From Apodospora peruviana (lineage: Eukaryota; Ascomycota; Sordariomycetes; Sordariales; Lasiosphaeriaceae), in assembly GCA_033439685.1 (NCBI GenBank), contig JAUEDM010000009.1, positions 930,001 to 994,000 of the forward strand: a stretch of DNA of 64,000 nt, written 5' to 3'. A model generated the notes under the pieces. The model made no database searches. It saw nothing but the letters and a program-made list of their open reading frames with translations, and was not told the origin of the DNA. Position 1 is the first letter of the stretch, and every line of letters starts with the position of its first letter. Made by a program: the position numbers and the translations under genes. Below, piece after piece: positions 36,230-46,764 of this stretch.

Positions 36230-37688
36230 CTAATCGACCAAGACACGTTCCTTCGATTCCTCCAGCTTTATTTGCACCAGCGGCTCCATCGCTTCCCGTT
36301 CCCGTTCACTTAAAAGATCAATCCTCGACTTCCAAAACTGCTCTTTAGGGCCAATATGATGTTCCCGCTTGCCAAAGAACCTCCCATCAATATATTTCCA
36401 GTAGATGGCGTCAAATGCCCAGCTTTTCCTAGCTGCGTAATTCACCCAGAACCGGCCAGTTTCCCAGCTCTCCCGCATGTACGCAGAAAGCAACATGGAA
36501 CCAGGCTACAAATCCTTTTCTGCCTTTTCCATCTCCGAAAGGAAGGTTTCTAGCCGCTTTTCATAGACGCTTGCGCAGTCGTCAAGTCCGTCTTCCCACA
36601 TCTCAGGCACCTCGATAAGAAGCCACCAAAGGGGGTCCAAAACGAATTGTATCGGCCCGACATAGGCGAATTTCCCAATCAATGACCCCGACAATCTTGT
36701 CATCCTCTTTATCAACGAGGACATTGTTTGGTCTAAAGTCATCACACCAGAGTCGAAACGAGTTGGAACCGTCCGGTGCTGGCAGGGTCGCGCCGGGAGT
36801 ATCCTCGCAGCCGGCGAATCCAAAAGTCGACAGCCGACCTTGTTTGGCTAGCTTGTAAAAGAGTTGCCGGGCCACGTATTTGGTCCTGCGGTCGTCCTCG
36901 GATGAGATGATATCGTTATTTGGAAGAGCAGCGTTGCCATTTGCATCTCGGCCAGAGCCGTATACCAGTCATCGGCCGTTTCAAACGTGGTGGGCTCCGA
37001 GGGGAAGATTGACTTGGGTATATTGCCAAGGTCAACCATGTTGCTCATGTTGATGGCGATCGGTCGCCCCGTTACACCGAATCCCTCCCGTGTCTGTTAC
37101 GGACAGTGATCCGATTCGAGGAAAAGTAGGTTGCGCAAGCTGGAGCAGACTCGGCGCCATCTGACCATATACACTCCTGATCTTGCTGTCGGAAATGTTG
37201 GGATCCAAGACGAGCGACTCGTCGTCATATTGACGCGGCCTCTCAAGGCAATCTGACATGGTGCGTTGAGCTTTTAGGTCCTGAATGATCATAAAAGGCC
37301 CGTGGTTTGGGATCATTCCCGTGCTTGATAAGGTCTGGAACCGGGAGCTGAGTATATTCGCTGACATATTCTAGCGTCGCAACTTCTGCCCGTGCTTTCT
37401 CTTCGTGAAAGAGCGCTTTGGCACGACAAGGCAACCGGATAAAAGCAGCACGAGATGCGGTTGAGGACTCCTCGGACTCGGAGCCTCCTCCGATTCGAAT
37501 AGGGTATAGCAGTTGTAGCCACCAGCCGCTAACGGAGGAACAAAGATCACGGATTCTCCCATCGTTCTCTCTGCCAGTGCGATAATTTTGTAAGTGAAAG
37601 TTTTCTTTCGCATTTTATTCCGTTCGTTTTCCCAGAGCTCGTCGCTTTGGTCCCAGGCAGGGTTTTCAGAGCCCTGGCGGGCTGTCAT
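36230..37688 (-). pseudogene. Aminoglycoside phosphotransferase-like gene, decayed
   Basis: This is a fungal APH/choline-kinase-fold protein gene. From the ATG at 37688 the parts read: KIIALAERTMGESVIFVPPL; then, shifted, ASRAAFIRLPCRAKALFHEE; HGPFMIIQDLKAQRTMSD; VTGRPIAINMSNMVDLGNIP; DDRRTKYVARQLFYKLAKQG; the catalytic-loop-like FRLWCDDFRPNNVLVDKE and metal-binding VIDWE; and DPLWWLLIEVPEMWEDGLDD. After an in-frame TAG near 36509 comes SAYMRESWETGRFWVNYAAR, ending at 36230. Frame changes lie near 37475, 37310 (one A gained in AAA), 37092 (one A gained), 36918 (one A lost) and 36676 (one A gained). Family assignment is good. That it is a pseudogene follows from five shifts and a stop. Confidence 0.8.
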
Positions 37689-38274
37689 CTCGAATGGGGA
37701 TAATGCCGAGACTGGTCTGGAGGGACTAGGGTGATGGAGAAGACGAGGGTAGCTGTCTGGCGGTCGATTTGAACACGGGTGTGATCACAATAACAAAACG
37801 ATAAACTTGCAAATAGATGTTTCCTATGAGTCTAGATCTCCAGGCGAGATGTCCTTGATCTGGGGATAGATTGCGTGGTGCATTCCACAAGGAGCGGTGA
37901 TTCCTGGGAGAGTGAATTGATAATGTGGTCCTTACTGATGCATTTGAAACGTGTTGTTCCAGGTTTGATCCTAAATGTGGTGGCTGGGGCTGCTGGGGTG
38001 CTGGCGGTTAAGTAAAGAGGTGCCACTCAAAGGAGATGTCGAGGAGGAAGGTGAAATCTTATAATACCCAAGGCAGCTCCATCATCTGGTCTTTCGTATT
38101 TGTGTCTGGGCTAGTAACGTTAATAGTCGCCACATATTCACGGCAGCAAATATCGCCGTAGTCTAGGCAAGGGAACGTTTGATAATGATGACCAGGAACA
38201 AATAAACGCAGTTGTGTTTTCGTGTTCTTGACCAGTCTTTTGAGTAGGACCGGGGCCAACTCAACCGTTATATA
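37689..38274. other. Intergenic with two unassigned ORFs
   Basis: Minus-strand ORFs at 37832-38026 and 38059-38301 (the latter starting inside the MITE) show no motif that I recognise. They may be debris of an older gene cut by the MITE. Confidence 0.35.
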
Positions 38275-38500
38275 CACCATTCCACGGTAAATAATAGCCA
38301 TCGAGTACTTTACAAGGGTCCAGCTCGTGACTTTTCAGGGCACCTGGTAGCCGTCCTGGAAATCCTCATTTACGCAGCAAAAAGTCCCTTGCAAATCCCG
38401 TCTCAAACCCTAGCGGTCGATCGCTAAATATGTCACAGACAAGGAATCTTACAGGGTTTTTGTAAGGTACCTGATGGCTACTATTTACCGTGGAATGGTG
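38275..38500. mobile_element. MITE, copy B (TA-flanked, CACCATTC ends)
   Basis: The left end CACCATTCCACGGTAAATAA and the right end ...TATTTACCGTGGAATGGTG are near-perfect inverted repeats. The match continues inward (TAGCCATCGAGTAC against GTACCTGATGGCTA). Flanks are TATA on both sides, fitting a TA target duplication. It is 226 bp, non-coding, and lies just downstream of the STAND/ankyrin gene stop. It is related to copies at 17636 and 21817. Confidence 0.85.
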
Positions 38501-39084
38501 TATAATCCAATTGTTTGTGTCTATTCTAGGCCGAGCAGCAAGTTGCACAACGGCACGAATGTCCTGACGAGTTCCTGGATTACCTGATACCGTTCCGCAT
38601 TAGGCCAGTCCTGGTTCAGGGCATCATGCAAGTCGTACCGGATCAGAGTACTCCATACCCGCTTTCCATCCGAGTCCACCAGGAAAACCCTCACGGCATT
38701 ATAGCGCGTATCGAACGTCTCACCAAGAAAGAGCCCATAAATGCGATCGGCTCCATCCGGTTGTGCATTGCGCTCAACATGGCCAGTGAGGCGACAGTTT
38801 TCGACTATGGCTTGCAAAGTTTTCAGTGTGGAGAGCCCTTCATTGTCCACAAGTCTTTTGTCTGGCCCCGGCGTCCAACAAGGCTCCGGCCGCCTCTAGG
38901 AATAATTGCAGTGTTGGCAACGAAACCCATCTGAGACGGCTGAGGTGGCGAATTAGGACCGCCAGTGGTGTAGCAGAGTACCGGTCTTGCATGTTTACCG
39001 GAGAAGAGTGGGCCAAGTTCGTCTTTAGTCCTTCCACATCCACCCAAGCTCCCCAGGCTTCTACGGCCCAGAAAAGCGGTGTCT

Positions 39085-39104
39085 GTCCTTGGCTGTCCTT
39101 GGCT
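39085..39104. repeat. 10-bp tandem duplication in STAND/ankyrin gene
   Basis: The unit gtccttggct occurs twice. On the coding strand, with one unit the frame continues FAMDSQGQTPLFWAVEA, a normal ankyrin helix pair. The single-copy form would contain GGACAG twice, 10 bp apart, so slippage between short direct repeats can explain the duplication. Confidence 0.85.
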
Positions 39105-40784
39105 GTCCATGGCAAAGACGCTGGCGCCACGTGAAATGAGTGCCGCCGCGGTACCAGGGCCCCATGCCACGTGGGGTGGGGTTATAACCGTTATAATGGG
39201 ATTGTCGGCGGATCGAACATCGCACTTGGCCGAAACCTTTGCGCTGGCCGCGATAAGGCAGGAGAGAACATCAGGGTCGAAGTTGCTGCTCAAAACAGCT
39301 TGGAATAAAACTGTAGAGTCCTGGAGGGTGAAAACGACTCCACCGATATAGCTAATATCTTTAAGTTGCGGGATTGTCTGATCAAGCTTGGCGCCATGGT
39401 CGATCAGGAGTCGGACCATGTTCAGGTCTCCGATAGAGACAGCCTCCCACAGCGGCAGCTTTGACTGATCGACGCCTGGCACGTTAATGTTTGCACGGTA
39501 GCGAATCATGAGGTTCACAATATCGCTCCTTATCGACCTGATAGCCGCGTTGAGGGACCCAAAGCTTGGGTTTGCGTTGTTGTGCAGCAACATGACGGCG
39601 ACTTGAACCTCGTTGTCGATCAGTTCGCCATCGCGCCCTCGTGTTGCGAAGTAAAGCGCGGTATGAGCTCGTGAGTTCTTGGCGTCCACATGCGCGCCAT
39701 GCTGGAGCAAGAGCTTCACAGCAGCGCGTTGTCCCCAGATAGCCGCATTTTATCAATGGAGTTTGCCGGGCCAGGAAATCTTTTCCCAGTTGTCGCTTGT
39801 CGCTATCAAAGCCGTTGACATCGACACCCTCATCCAAAAGGCTCTCAATCCATTTGAGATTGCCATCTCGCGCATCTTGGCAAAGCACTGAGTCGAGCCT
39901 GCGATATCCCTCTGAGCGTGTTATGGACCTGGGTAACGACAATCGGAGGGAGCTGAAAGACAATCTAATGCCACTAGAGCTGCCAGTTCGACCATTATTC
40001 TTCAACACCGGCCTCGGGCTCTTGGTCGGCGTAACGCTCCCCTCAGACTTCGTTTCTGCTTGGGAGTCGGACCTCGAGGATTGGCCGCCGCGCATCGTTG
40101 CGCGATATGTCGCCAGATATGCAGGGCTCCGGATCAACTCTTCGTCCACATCGAGCTCTTTGTCCAAGCCACCACCATTGTGTACAGAGGACGAGCGTTG
40201 GATGGTAGAGCCGTCGCGAACGCTTCGAATGAGGTTTGCATCGTTTGCACTTCTGCTTATGATGGTTCGCGTCTCGACGGTGTCGACGGCAGAGTCTTGC
40301 TGGTCGATGTCGTTCCTGTCATTCGGCCAACAGTCAGAGCCCGTCCAACTCCACAGTCCAGCGTAAGACTTACATCTTGGCAAAGTTAATCAAAAGCATC
40401 ACGGTCTGCACCTGCGAATGCAACCTCGCCTCTTGCTTTTCGACCGTGCCGGCGCTCCACATGTACTTGATCTTGCGCCCGAACCCGGGTAAGCTTAGCG
40501 ACGAGCTCTTCTTCGCCGCCGCCTGCGGGCGCACTTGCGCGATATGCTCGTCCAGGTCGCCGGGGACTATATTGCAGTCGTCGATGGACCCTTTGATGGC
40601 GCGACGCAGGCTGGCTGACACGGCGGGCTCGCGTTCTAAGAACGAGCGCATCTGCGTCAGGCTCTCGCCGAAGAGGCGAGCGTCGTCGCCAGGCTCGACA
40701 CCGCTCGGTCGGCGCCGCGATAGCCCTGGACGAACTCATCGATGTTTTTTCGCGGTCGCGACGGCCCGCATCGCGAGGGAGGCG

Positions 40785-40794
40785 CACGTCACGT
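40785..40794. repeat. 5-bp tandem duplication near the STAND gene start
   Basis: CACGT occurs twice head to tail. With two copies the frame stops after MDPVTIVSLVGT; with one it continues into CASLAMRAVATA, as in the family. Confidence 0.75.
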
Positions 40795-40827
40795 GCCGAC
40801 GAGCGATACGATGGTAACGGGATCCAT

Positions 40828-42914
40828 TTTTGCTGGCTTCGTGATGGAGTTGGGATGGTCGATGGAGTCTGGAGAGGTTCAGCTGTGGGGCAATGGCCAC
40901 GGGATGGGAAAACCTCGACGCCGTTCACTCAGCCTCAGGCCACTGCCCGAACAGGATGTGGCGTCTCGAGCAGCAAAATCATGATTGCAGTTGTGATGCA
41001 TGATCGATCTCTTATCGGGCAACCAACATCATTCTTATTTGATCGAAACTCCGGGTGACCATACTGGCGATATGTTGCCGGAAGGCTCGAAGACATCGTC
41101 GACTGACCAAGGGCTGTGGTGATGGTGACCAAAGTTGAATTGCATGGTGCTAGCGATGATGCAGGAGGAAAACTGTTGTGGCCTGCAAGAACCATAGGTA
41201 GTTTAGCCGGTTTTCTAAATACTCAAATACAGGTGCCCAGTGGTGACGTCAACACCCGGCGACTTGAAGCCGATGGGTTTTCCGGAACGACACAAAAAGA
41301 CAACAGAGGGAACAGGATAATGGTTGCAAGACAAGCCACAGCTAGGACAGAACATGTATAACTTACTCGTGGATCCAGTTATGTTTTACAGCCAAAGAAA
41401 AAAAACGGAAACAAGCAAAAAAGGGTCAACAGCATAATTGATTAAAAGGACGCGAGACTTGAGGGATCCTTGTTTATCACTCTTATCGTCACTTTCACCA
41501 TATCGCGAGTTCTCAGTGATAACTTAGGTTGTTGAGACCGAAATTACCTAATTCCATAATATACAGGCTTGACATGAAAGGCCATATACAGACTCTACAA
41601 AGCTTTCTTTGCTTCAGTCTAAATCCTTAATGTTAGTCTAAAATGCCGGTGCACTTTCCACGATTTCGAGGTTCAAGTTACTACGTCCGCAAACTCATCA
41701 AAATTGTCAGGGGCTAATCACCTCGTCAAAAGTGTTGGGCTATGCGAACTTTCGTGATGACGCGGCTGGTTCGGCAATGTTGCCGAGAAAGTATAGGAGA
41801 AGCACCTCGCAAGAAATCTGCCTGGGCCGACTATCCTTCCAGAAGAAAATATCGGTCAGGGGTAAACCATGCTCATTGAGGTTCAAAGCCGACTCGTCCT
41901 CGCTTGGATTTGGAAAAGAGGTTGCGTGTCGATTTGGGTGATCTTCAGCGAGCCCCTTTCCCGATGTTGTCATCCGCGCACCCCATCTTGTAACCGGTCT
42001 CTTTCCCAGGAACTGACTCTTGCAAGTAGCCTACTTCACCAGGTTCATTTCACCCCGAAATGTTCAAGATTTGCGGATTGCATCTGTAATGAGCATCTGA
42101 CTGGCTGCGACTAAAATGGGACCAGCTTTTCCAGCTCCTGTCTACCAATTCATTCCTACCTAGAATAGGTACAGAGCTTGTGCTATCTGTATATAAGACA
42201 TTGGGAAGGCATCTTATTCTCCTTCATATTTTCCCGCATTGAAATACCGATCTCATCCTATAAACTCAATTTCTTTGGAGAAAGGGACAAGGCAGAGAGT
42301 CACGGACTTGGAAACCCCATCTAGTAAAAAGACTCAAATTTGATAGGGCCGGGAATGTTTGCCGGCAAGTGTTTCGACTGACAAAAGCTAATATGCCTAA
42401 ATATCAAAAGAAGATTTTGGAGATCGACAATCCGCCCCTTTCCCACCCTCGATCTCCGCATCCAGCCAGCCAACCAGATGCCGGCTGTCCCTTTCTCGGG
42501 ACGAGCCTGTTTTGCTTAAACTGCCACTTTATAATTACTTTAGATTTCTCGCTCGCGTAGAGATTGTCTTGCAGGTCCCGCACCACATCCGCACACCGCG
42601 TCAGCAGCTGCTGGTATATACCATATAGAAGCGAAGAGTAAAGATAGATAATGGTCCTTTAATGGGGTCTTGGCTCGGTTTTCGGGAATGAGTCGAATCT
42701 AGAGAGAAGAAAGTAACCGCTCCACTCACTGAGCATTGGGGGCACTATATAAAGAGAATTAAGATCCTTTCCTGCCTGTCCCTGAACCCCGCAGATTGAT
42801 TCTCGGGACGTGTGTGTTTAAAACTCCTCCGAAGCCCTCCTCCGTCTGTCTCCTAAAGAAACAACTCCATTAAAGTCTAGAAGAAGAAAAAAAAAAAAAA
42901 AAAACAGAAAAAAG
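40828..42914. other. Intergenic, 2 kb, no gene seen
   Basis: Short ORFs (for example 41740-41973 minus, 77 codons) carry no motif. TATATAAAG at 42746-42754, about 160 bp before the next start, is a plausible TATA box for the hevein-domain gene, and an A-run of about 19 at 42887-42904 lies just upstream of that start. Confidence 0.5.
42746..42754 (+). promoter_or_regulatory. Candidate TATA box of hevein-domain gene
   Basis: TATATAAAG lies about 160 bp upstream of the ATG at 42915 and is the best TATA match in the upstream region. The transcription start is not known. Confidence 0.4.
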
Positions 42915-43459
42915 ATGTTGGCCCTCATCCCCGGCCTCTTTTTCCTCCCAGCGGCCGCCCTCGCCGGCGCCGTGCTGCCAGAAATACTCGACGCCCGCGC
43001 GGTGGGCGTCGTCTCGCCCAACCTGACCTGCGGAACCCTCCTCGCGGGCGCCAACAATGGCTACACCTGCCCCGGCGAAGCCGCCTGCTGCTCGCAGTAC
43101 GGCTACTGCGGGACGGGCGACTCGTTCTGCCTGACCACGGGCGGATGCCAGTCAAGATACTCCAACGCGACCACCTCGTGCCAGGCGCCCCGATCTGGTG
43201 TTACCGTGACGATCGACGGTACCTGCGGCTCGACCGGCGCGGGTAAATCGGGTTACCGCTGCCCGGCTACGCTCGCGACCTGCTGTTCTGCTTCGTAAGT
43301 TCATCATGATAAGTGGAGAGTGGGATATGTGAAAGCTGACTGCTTATAAATAGGGGATATTGTGGAAACACCACCGACCACTGCGGAACGGGCTGCCAGG
43401 CTGGCTTTGGAACTTGCGGTGGGGGCACGAGGCCCAGAACGTCTCGCAATCTGTTTTGA
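42915..43459 (+). CDS. Secreted chitin-binding protein with two hevein domains
   Basis: This 161-residue secreted protein should bind chitin. Exon 1 is 42915-43294, exon 2 43354-43459 (GTAAGT donor, AATAG acceptor, phases agree). The signal peptide is MLALIPGLFFLPAAALAG. Domain 1 runs from CGTLLAGANNGYTCPGEAAC through CSQYGYCGTGDSFC. Domain 2 has CGSTGAGKSGYRCPATLATC, then CSASGYCGNTTDHCGTGC, interrupted by the intron. The CS.YGYCG core of CBM18 is present in both, including the aromatic sugar-contact positions. There is no catalytic domain. Such proteins occur as cell-wall or chitin-shielding secreted proteins; which role applies here is not shown. An adenine-rich leader (about 42880-42914) precedes the ATG. 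Confidence 0.92.
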
Positions 43460-43835
43460 GTAAAATGCTTTTCTGAAAAGAAAAAGAGGGTGACGAAGTG
43501 CTGCTGCTGGTACGAAGGATGAATGACGTGTTGTGTACATACATGCCTACCTACTTTGGGATATATAAATCTGTTTATTAGCCCAAAGGTACCGGAAAAC
43601 CTTCTTGTGTACATACCTACCTATCAGCTGTATAGAAAAAAAAGAAACATTTTTGATCATATTTTACTGTCATTCACAAATTTTTTGTGGACTTCAGTAA
43701 TGGTACTACTACGTCTGAGTTGGACCATGACGTTAAGAAAGAACTGCACGCATCTGTTCACAAACCCTTCCAGGTTGTTATAAGCAGATCCTTCATTCCT
43801 TCCAAAAAGAAAATAAAAAAATAACCATATAAACC
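43460..43835. other. Convergent intergenic spacer
   Basis: This lies between the 3' ends of the hevein-domain gene (+) and the P450 gene (-). It is AT-rich with A/T runs; no gene is seen. Confidence 0.6.
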
Positions 43836-45712
43836 TCAACATAAGTCCCTCCGAAGTCTCCTCATATGCACCGGCATTCCATCCTTAGTATGCGGTGTCC
43901 CGTCACCAGTCTGATAGCATCGATGCCCATCAATCATGTCCTTCTTCCCCCGCTTCAAGTTCTTATATTCCCTACCACTCATCATCATTAGCTTCTCCTC
44001 ATCACACTCACACCATTCTCAACAGCAGGTTCACTTACATTTGTTGATCCCACTGATCCCAAGCACACTCAACCTCCATCTCCCTAACCACCACCGCTAG
44101 GGCCAATTTAATCTCGCTCAACGCCAGCTCCTGACCAATACAAGCCCTCGGCCCTAATCCGAAAGGATGCCACGCGTTTTTGGGCGGGTGCAACGGATCG
44201 TTGGGGTCAGTGACCAACCACCTCTCCGGCAAAAACTCGTTCCCTCTATACCAGGTCTGTTCGAGTCTCATCGCCGCCCTGACCCCAGCCCAGACCATGA
44301 ACCCCCTCGTCGGACGCGTGACGTTTTTGGGGGGTTCAGAAACGGTAAACTCGAACTCTCCATCATCATTTTCACGGTTCTGGCCCACTGACGGAAAAAA
44401 ACGGAATGTCTCTTTGATGAAGCCGAGGGTATAAGGCAGCTGGTTGAGGAGTTGAGGTTGACTCTGAAGGGCGGCGATCATGGCGTCCGGGTCGGGACCA
44501 AAGACTTGATCAAGCTCGGCGCGGACTTTTGATGCAGAGACGGGATGGACCGGGAGCATGTGCAGGGTCCAGCAGATTGCGTTTGCCGTTGTATCGAAGC
44601 CTGCGAATATGAAGATCTTGAGCTGGGCCATTATGTCTTCTACCAATCCATCATTATTCTCAAGCGGAAGTGAGGATAATTGCTTCTCATTGCGGACAGC
44701 CTGGACGGCAAGATCAAGAATCGTCTTGCTAGACGTTTTGACAGAAGATTCTGACAGGCAGCTGTTGACATAAGGCAGCAGAAAATCACGCATGATGCGC
44801 AGGTTGCGAGTCATTTTGTAATGCCGAATCGGACTAAGTTGGCGATGGAGGTTGCCGATGTTGGCGGTGAACATGGCCATTCCCATCTGGCTCTGCAGCG
44901 CGCTCTGCAACGGGTCTGGGCCTTTGGTCTGGTTGTGCAGACGAATATCGAGAGCGGCGCGGCCGATCACGTCGAATGTTAGAGAGGTGGTCAGCGGTTC
45001 GAGCTGGAAGGCTTCGCCCCAGTTTCCGTCGTCGTCTTTTCCAATCTTTTGTCGTAAAATGTCGCGGAAGACGACTACTTCTTCGATGACGGACGGGATC
45101 AGAGCCGTGAGGTTCTTGGAGCTGAAGCCCTGGTTGAAGCGGGACCTCCACAACTTCCAGTCTGGTCCTTCGAGGGAAGCCATGTCGCGGCCGTGTGCTA
45201 TCGGATACAAATAGCGCGAGGCAGCTTTGGTTCGACCTAGCTCGTGGGTTGTGAATGCCTGTGTTGCTGTCGTCGGATCAATGGTGAAGGCTATCGGCGG
45301 GCCCATGGGCCACAGGTCCACGTAGAAGATGCTGGGGCATGATTTGCATGACGGAAACAAGGTCCGCCAGTTCTGCCAGATGAGGTCGGCGATGTAATTT
45401 GGGTGCATGTCTGAAGGGTATCCCTTGGTCAGTTTTGCGACGACGAGGAGATGGCCGAATAGCAGGGAATGTGGCATGATTGGCTGTGAGTGAATATCAT
45501 TCAAGTCAATATCCATTTTGTTCAGACGGACTGGAGTTTTTTATACTAACAATTCCGCTCGCTTTCATGCGTTGGAACCTGGCTCGACATTTGACGAGGT
45601 TATACAGAAAACTAGTGACTTTGTAGACAACAAAAGCTCCAGCTATCTGTATGACCGGAGCCCATGGCCCACCCAGAGAGCGGATGTAGCGCATGTTGTC
45701 GAGGATGCCCAT
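43836..45712 (-). CDS. Cytochrome P450 monooxygenase
   Basis: This microsomal fungal P450 of about 582 residues is a heme mono-oxygenase in the ER, of unknown substrate. Exons (low to high) are 43836-43977, 44039-45483 and 45551-45712. Exon 1 gives a membrane anchor (APVIQIAGAFVVYKVTSFLY). Exon 2 opens with the proline-rich hinge PIMPHSLLFGHLLV. Motifs are the I-helix FIFAGFDTTANA (about residue 345), the K-helix FIKETFRFFPSVGQNRE (ExxR) and the heme-binding FGLGPRACIGQE (Cys about residue 502). The last exon (YKNLKRGKKDMIDGHRCYQ...) ends KDGMPVHMRRLRRDLC. Its acceptor is GAG rather than the usual TAG or CAG, but the phase fits. No biosynthetic backbone gene is next to it, so it is not clearly in a cluster. 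Confidence 0.9.
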
Positions 45713-46764
45713 GATGAGAAGGTGTTGCGGTTAGAATTCGGGGCGAAGTGGTGAAAAACAGAGACCTATTCCCCACAACGGCCGAGACACACCCTCATAT
45801 TACAGACCCAGGAACCGCCTGGTATCAACTCTGGTAGATATTATCTATGCGTTGTCAAGCGTTATCGTCATCTCTTCCCAAGAGTGCCAAGACTTTGCCC
45901 ACCAAACTACGGTACTTAACAGAGGGAACGCCATCTCTCATTGGTCAACGGGGAGATCGATAAGACTATTCCGTACATCCTGCTTAGCTTAGTCAAAGAG
46001 ACTATTGAGTCTACTGCTTACATGAAACTTACATGCATCTCGCGCCTTTCCCAAACTGCACACCAGTGGCACCCAAGGCTACAGTTGATTGGTTTCGTTG
46101 TTATTGTTATTGTTGAATAGTATGGTGCCCTGGTAAAAGATAATGGGAAAAATACAGGTGACCTCCCAAAAGGGGAACAATACCAAAAACGTACCTAGGT
46201 ATACCATCATTACCTTGGAGCTGCTCTGGATGCTACCTTCACGATTCACCGCCTCATGTTATCAACCCAAATTTTCAGTTCGACAAGGTTATTGTTGCCT
46301 AAAGATTCTTCCTTTTTTTTTTTTTTGGTTTCGTCAAGAACTGGCTTATCGGCCAGCTGCTGCGAGGCGGTTTTGGACCATACCTGACCAGCTTATCGGA
46401 CGCACAGAGCTGACGTTTTCAAGTTGTTTTCGATCATAGGTGGTAGGCAGGTATACACACAATCCCAGGTCGCTTCTCGGCATTGAGTATAAGCACCTTG
46501 TGTCATTGTTGTAAGTAAACGTATTGAAAGTTGAACCATATCAACTTAGACCTGTAGACCATAAGTACTCCATGTACCCCCTTTCAACCCCCAACCAAGA
46601 GAAAACAAACCCCACTGCAACGCCTGTCAACACAGGTCAAAACTCCAGAGCCACAGACGTGCCAGCGTCCAGCTCACCAACCAGGTCATCAATCATGAGC
46701 AATACCATTTCAATTCCCAGTTATTTTCCTTTCCCTCCACCTCCTTTCCCTTGTAAGACGACCA
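45713..46764. other. Intergenic, no gene seen
   Basis: This contains the P450 upstream region and the 3' flank of the large ankyrin gene. T-run near 46313-46326. Nothing else can be supported. Confidence 0.5.

Larger units (their letters stand above)
38521..40827 (-). pseudogene. STAND N-terminal domain plus ankyrin gene, broken
   Basis: From the ATG at 40827 the protein begins MDPVTIVSLVGT, then CASLAMRAVATAK and IDEFVQGYRGADRAVSSLAT in other frames. This is the N-terminal (Helo-like) domain of fungal STAND/NLR-type proteins. A Ser-rich linker, a basic stretch (SFSSLRLSLPRSITRSEGYR) and ankyrin repeats follow (IWGQRAAVKLLLQHGAHVDA, LNMVRLLIDHGAKLDQ, QTPLFWAVEAWGAWVD). The C-terminal block contains RRYDLHD-like IRYDLHDALNQDWPNAERYQ. 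Lesions are a 5-bp duplication (40785-40794), a T6 run at 40745 (one base too many), a base lost near 40676, one A gained near 39751, a 10-bp duplication (39085-39104) and one base gained near 38872. The product would be allorecognition- or immunity-like if intact. Confidence 0.8.

Noticed and set aside
34421..40827. Explaining all frame breaks as sequencing errors
   Set aside because: Single homopolymer indels could be errors, but perfect 10-17 bp tandem duplications are not a usual error type, and more than 15 kb of core coding sequence in the same window has no such breaks. It is not excluded until reads are checked.
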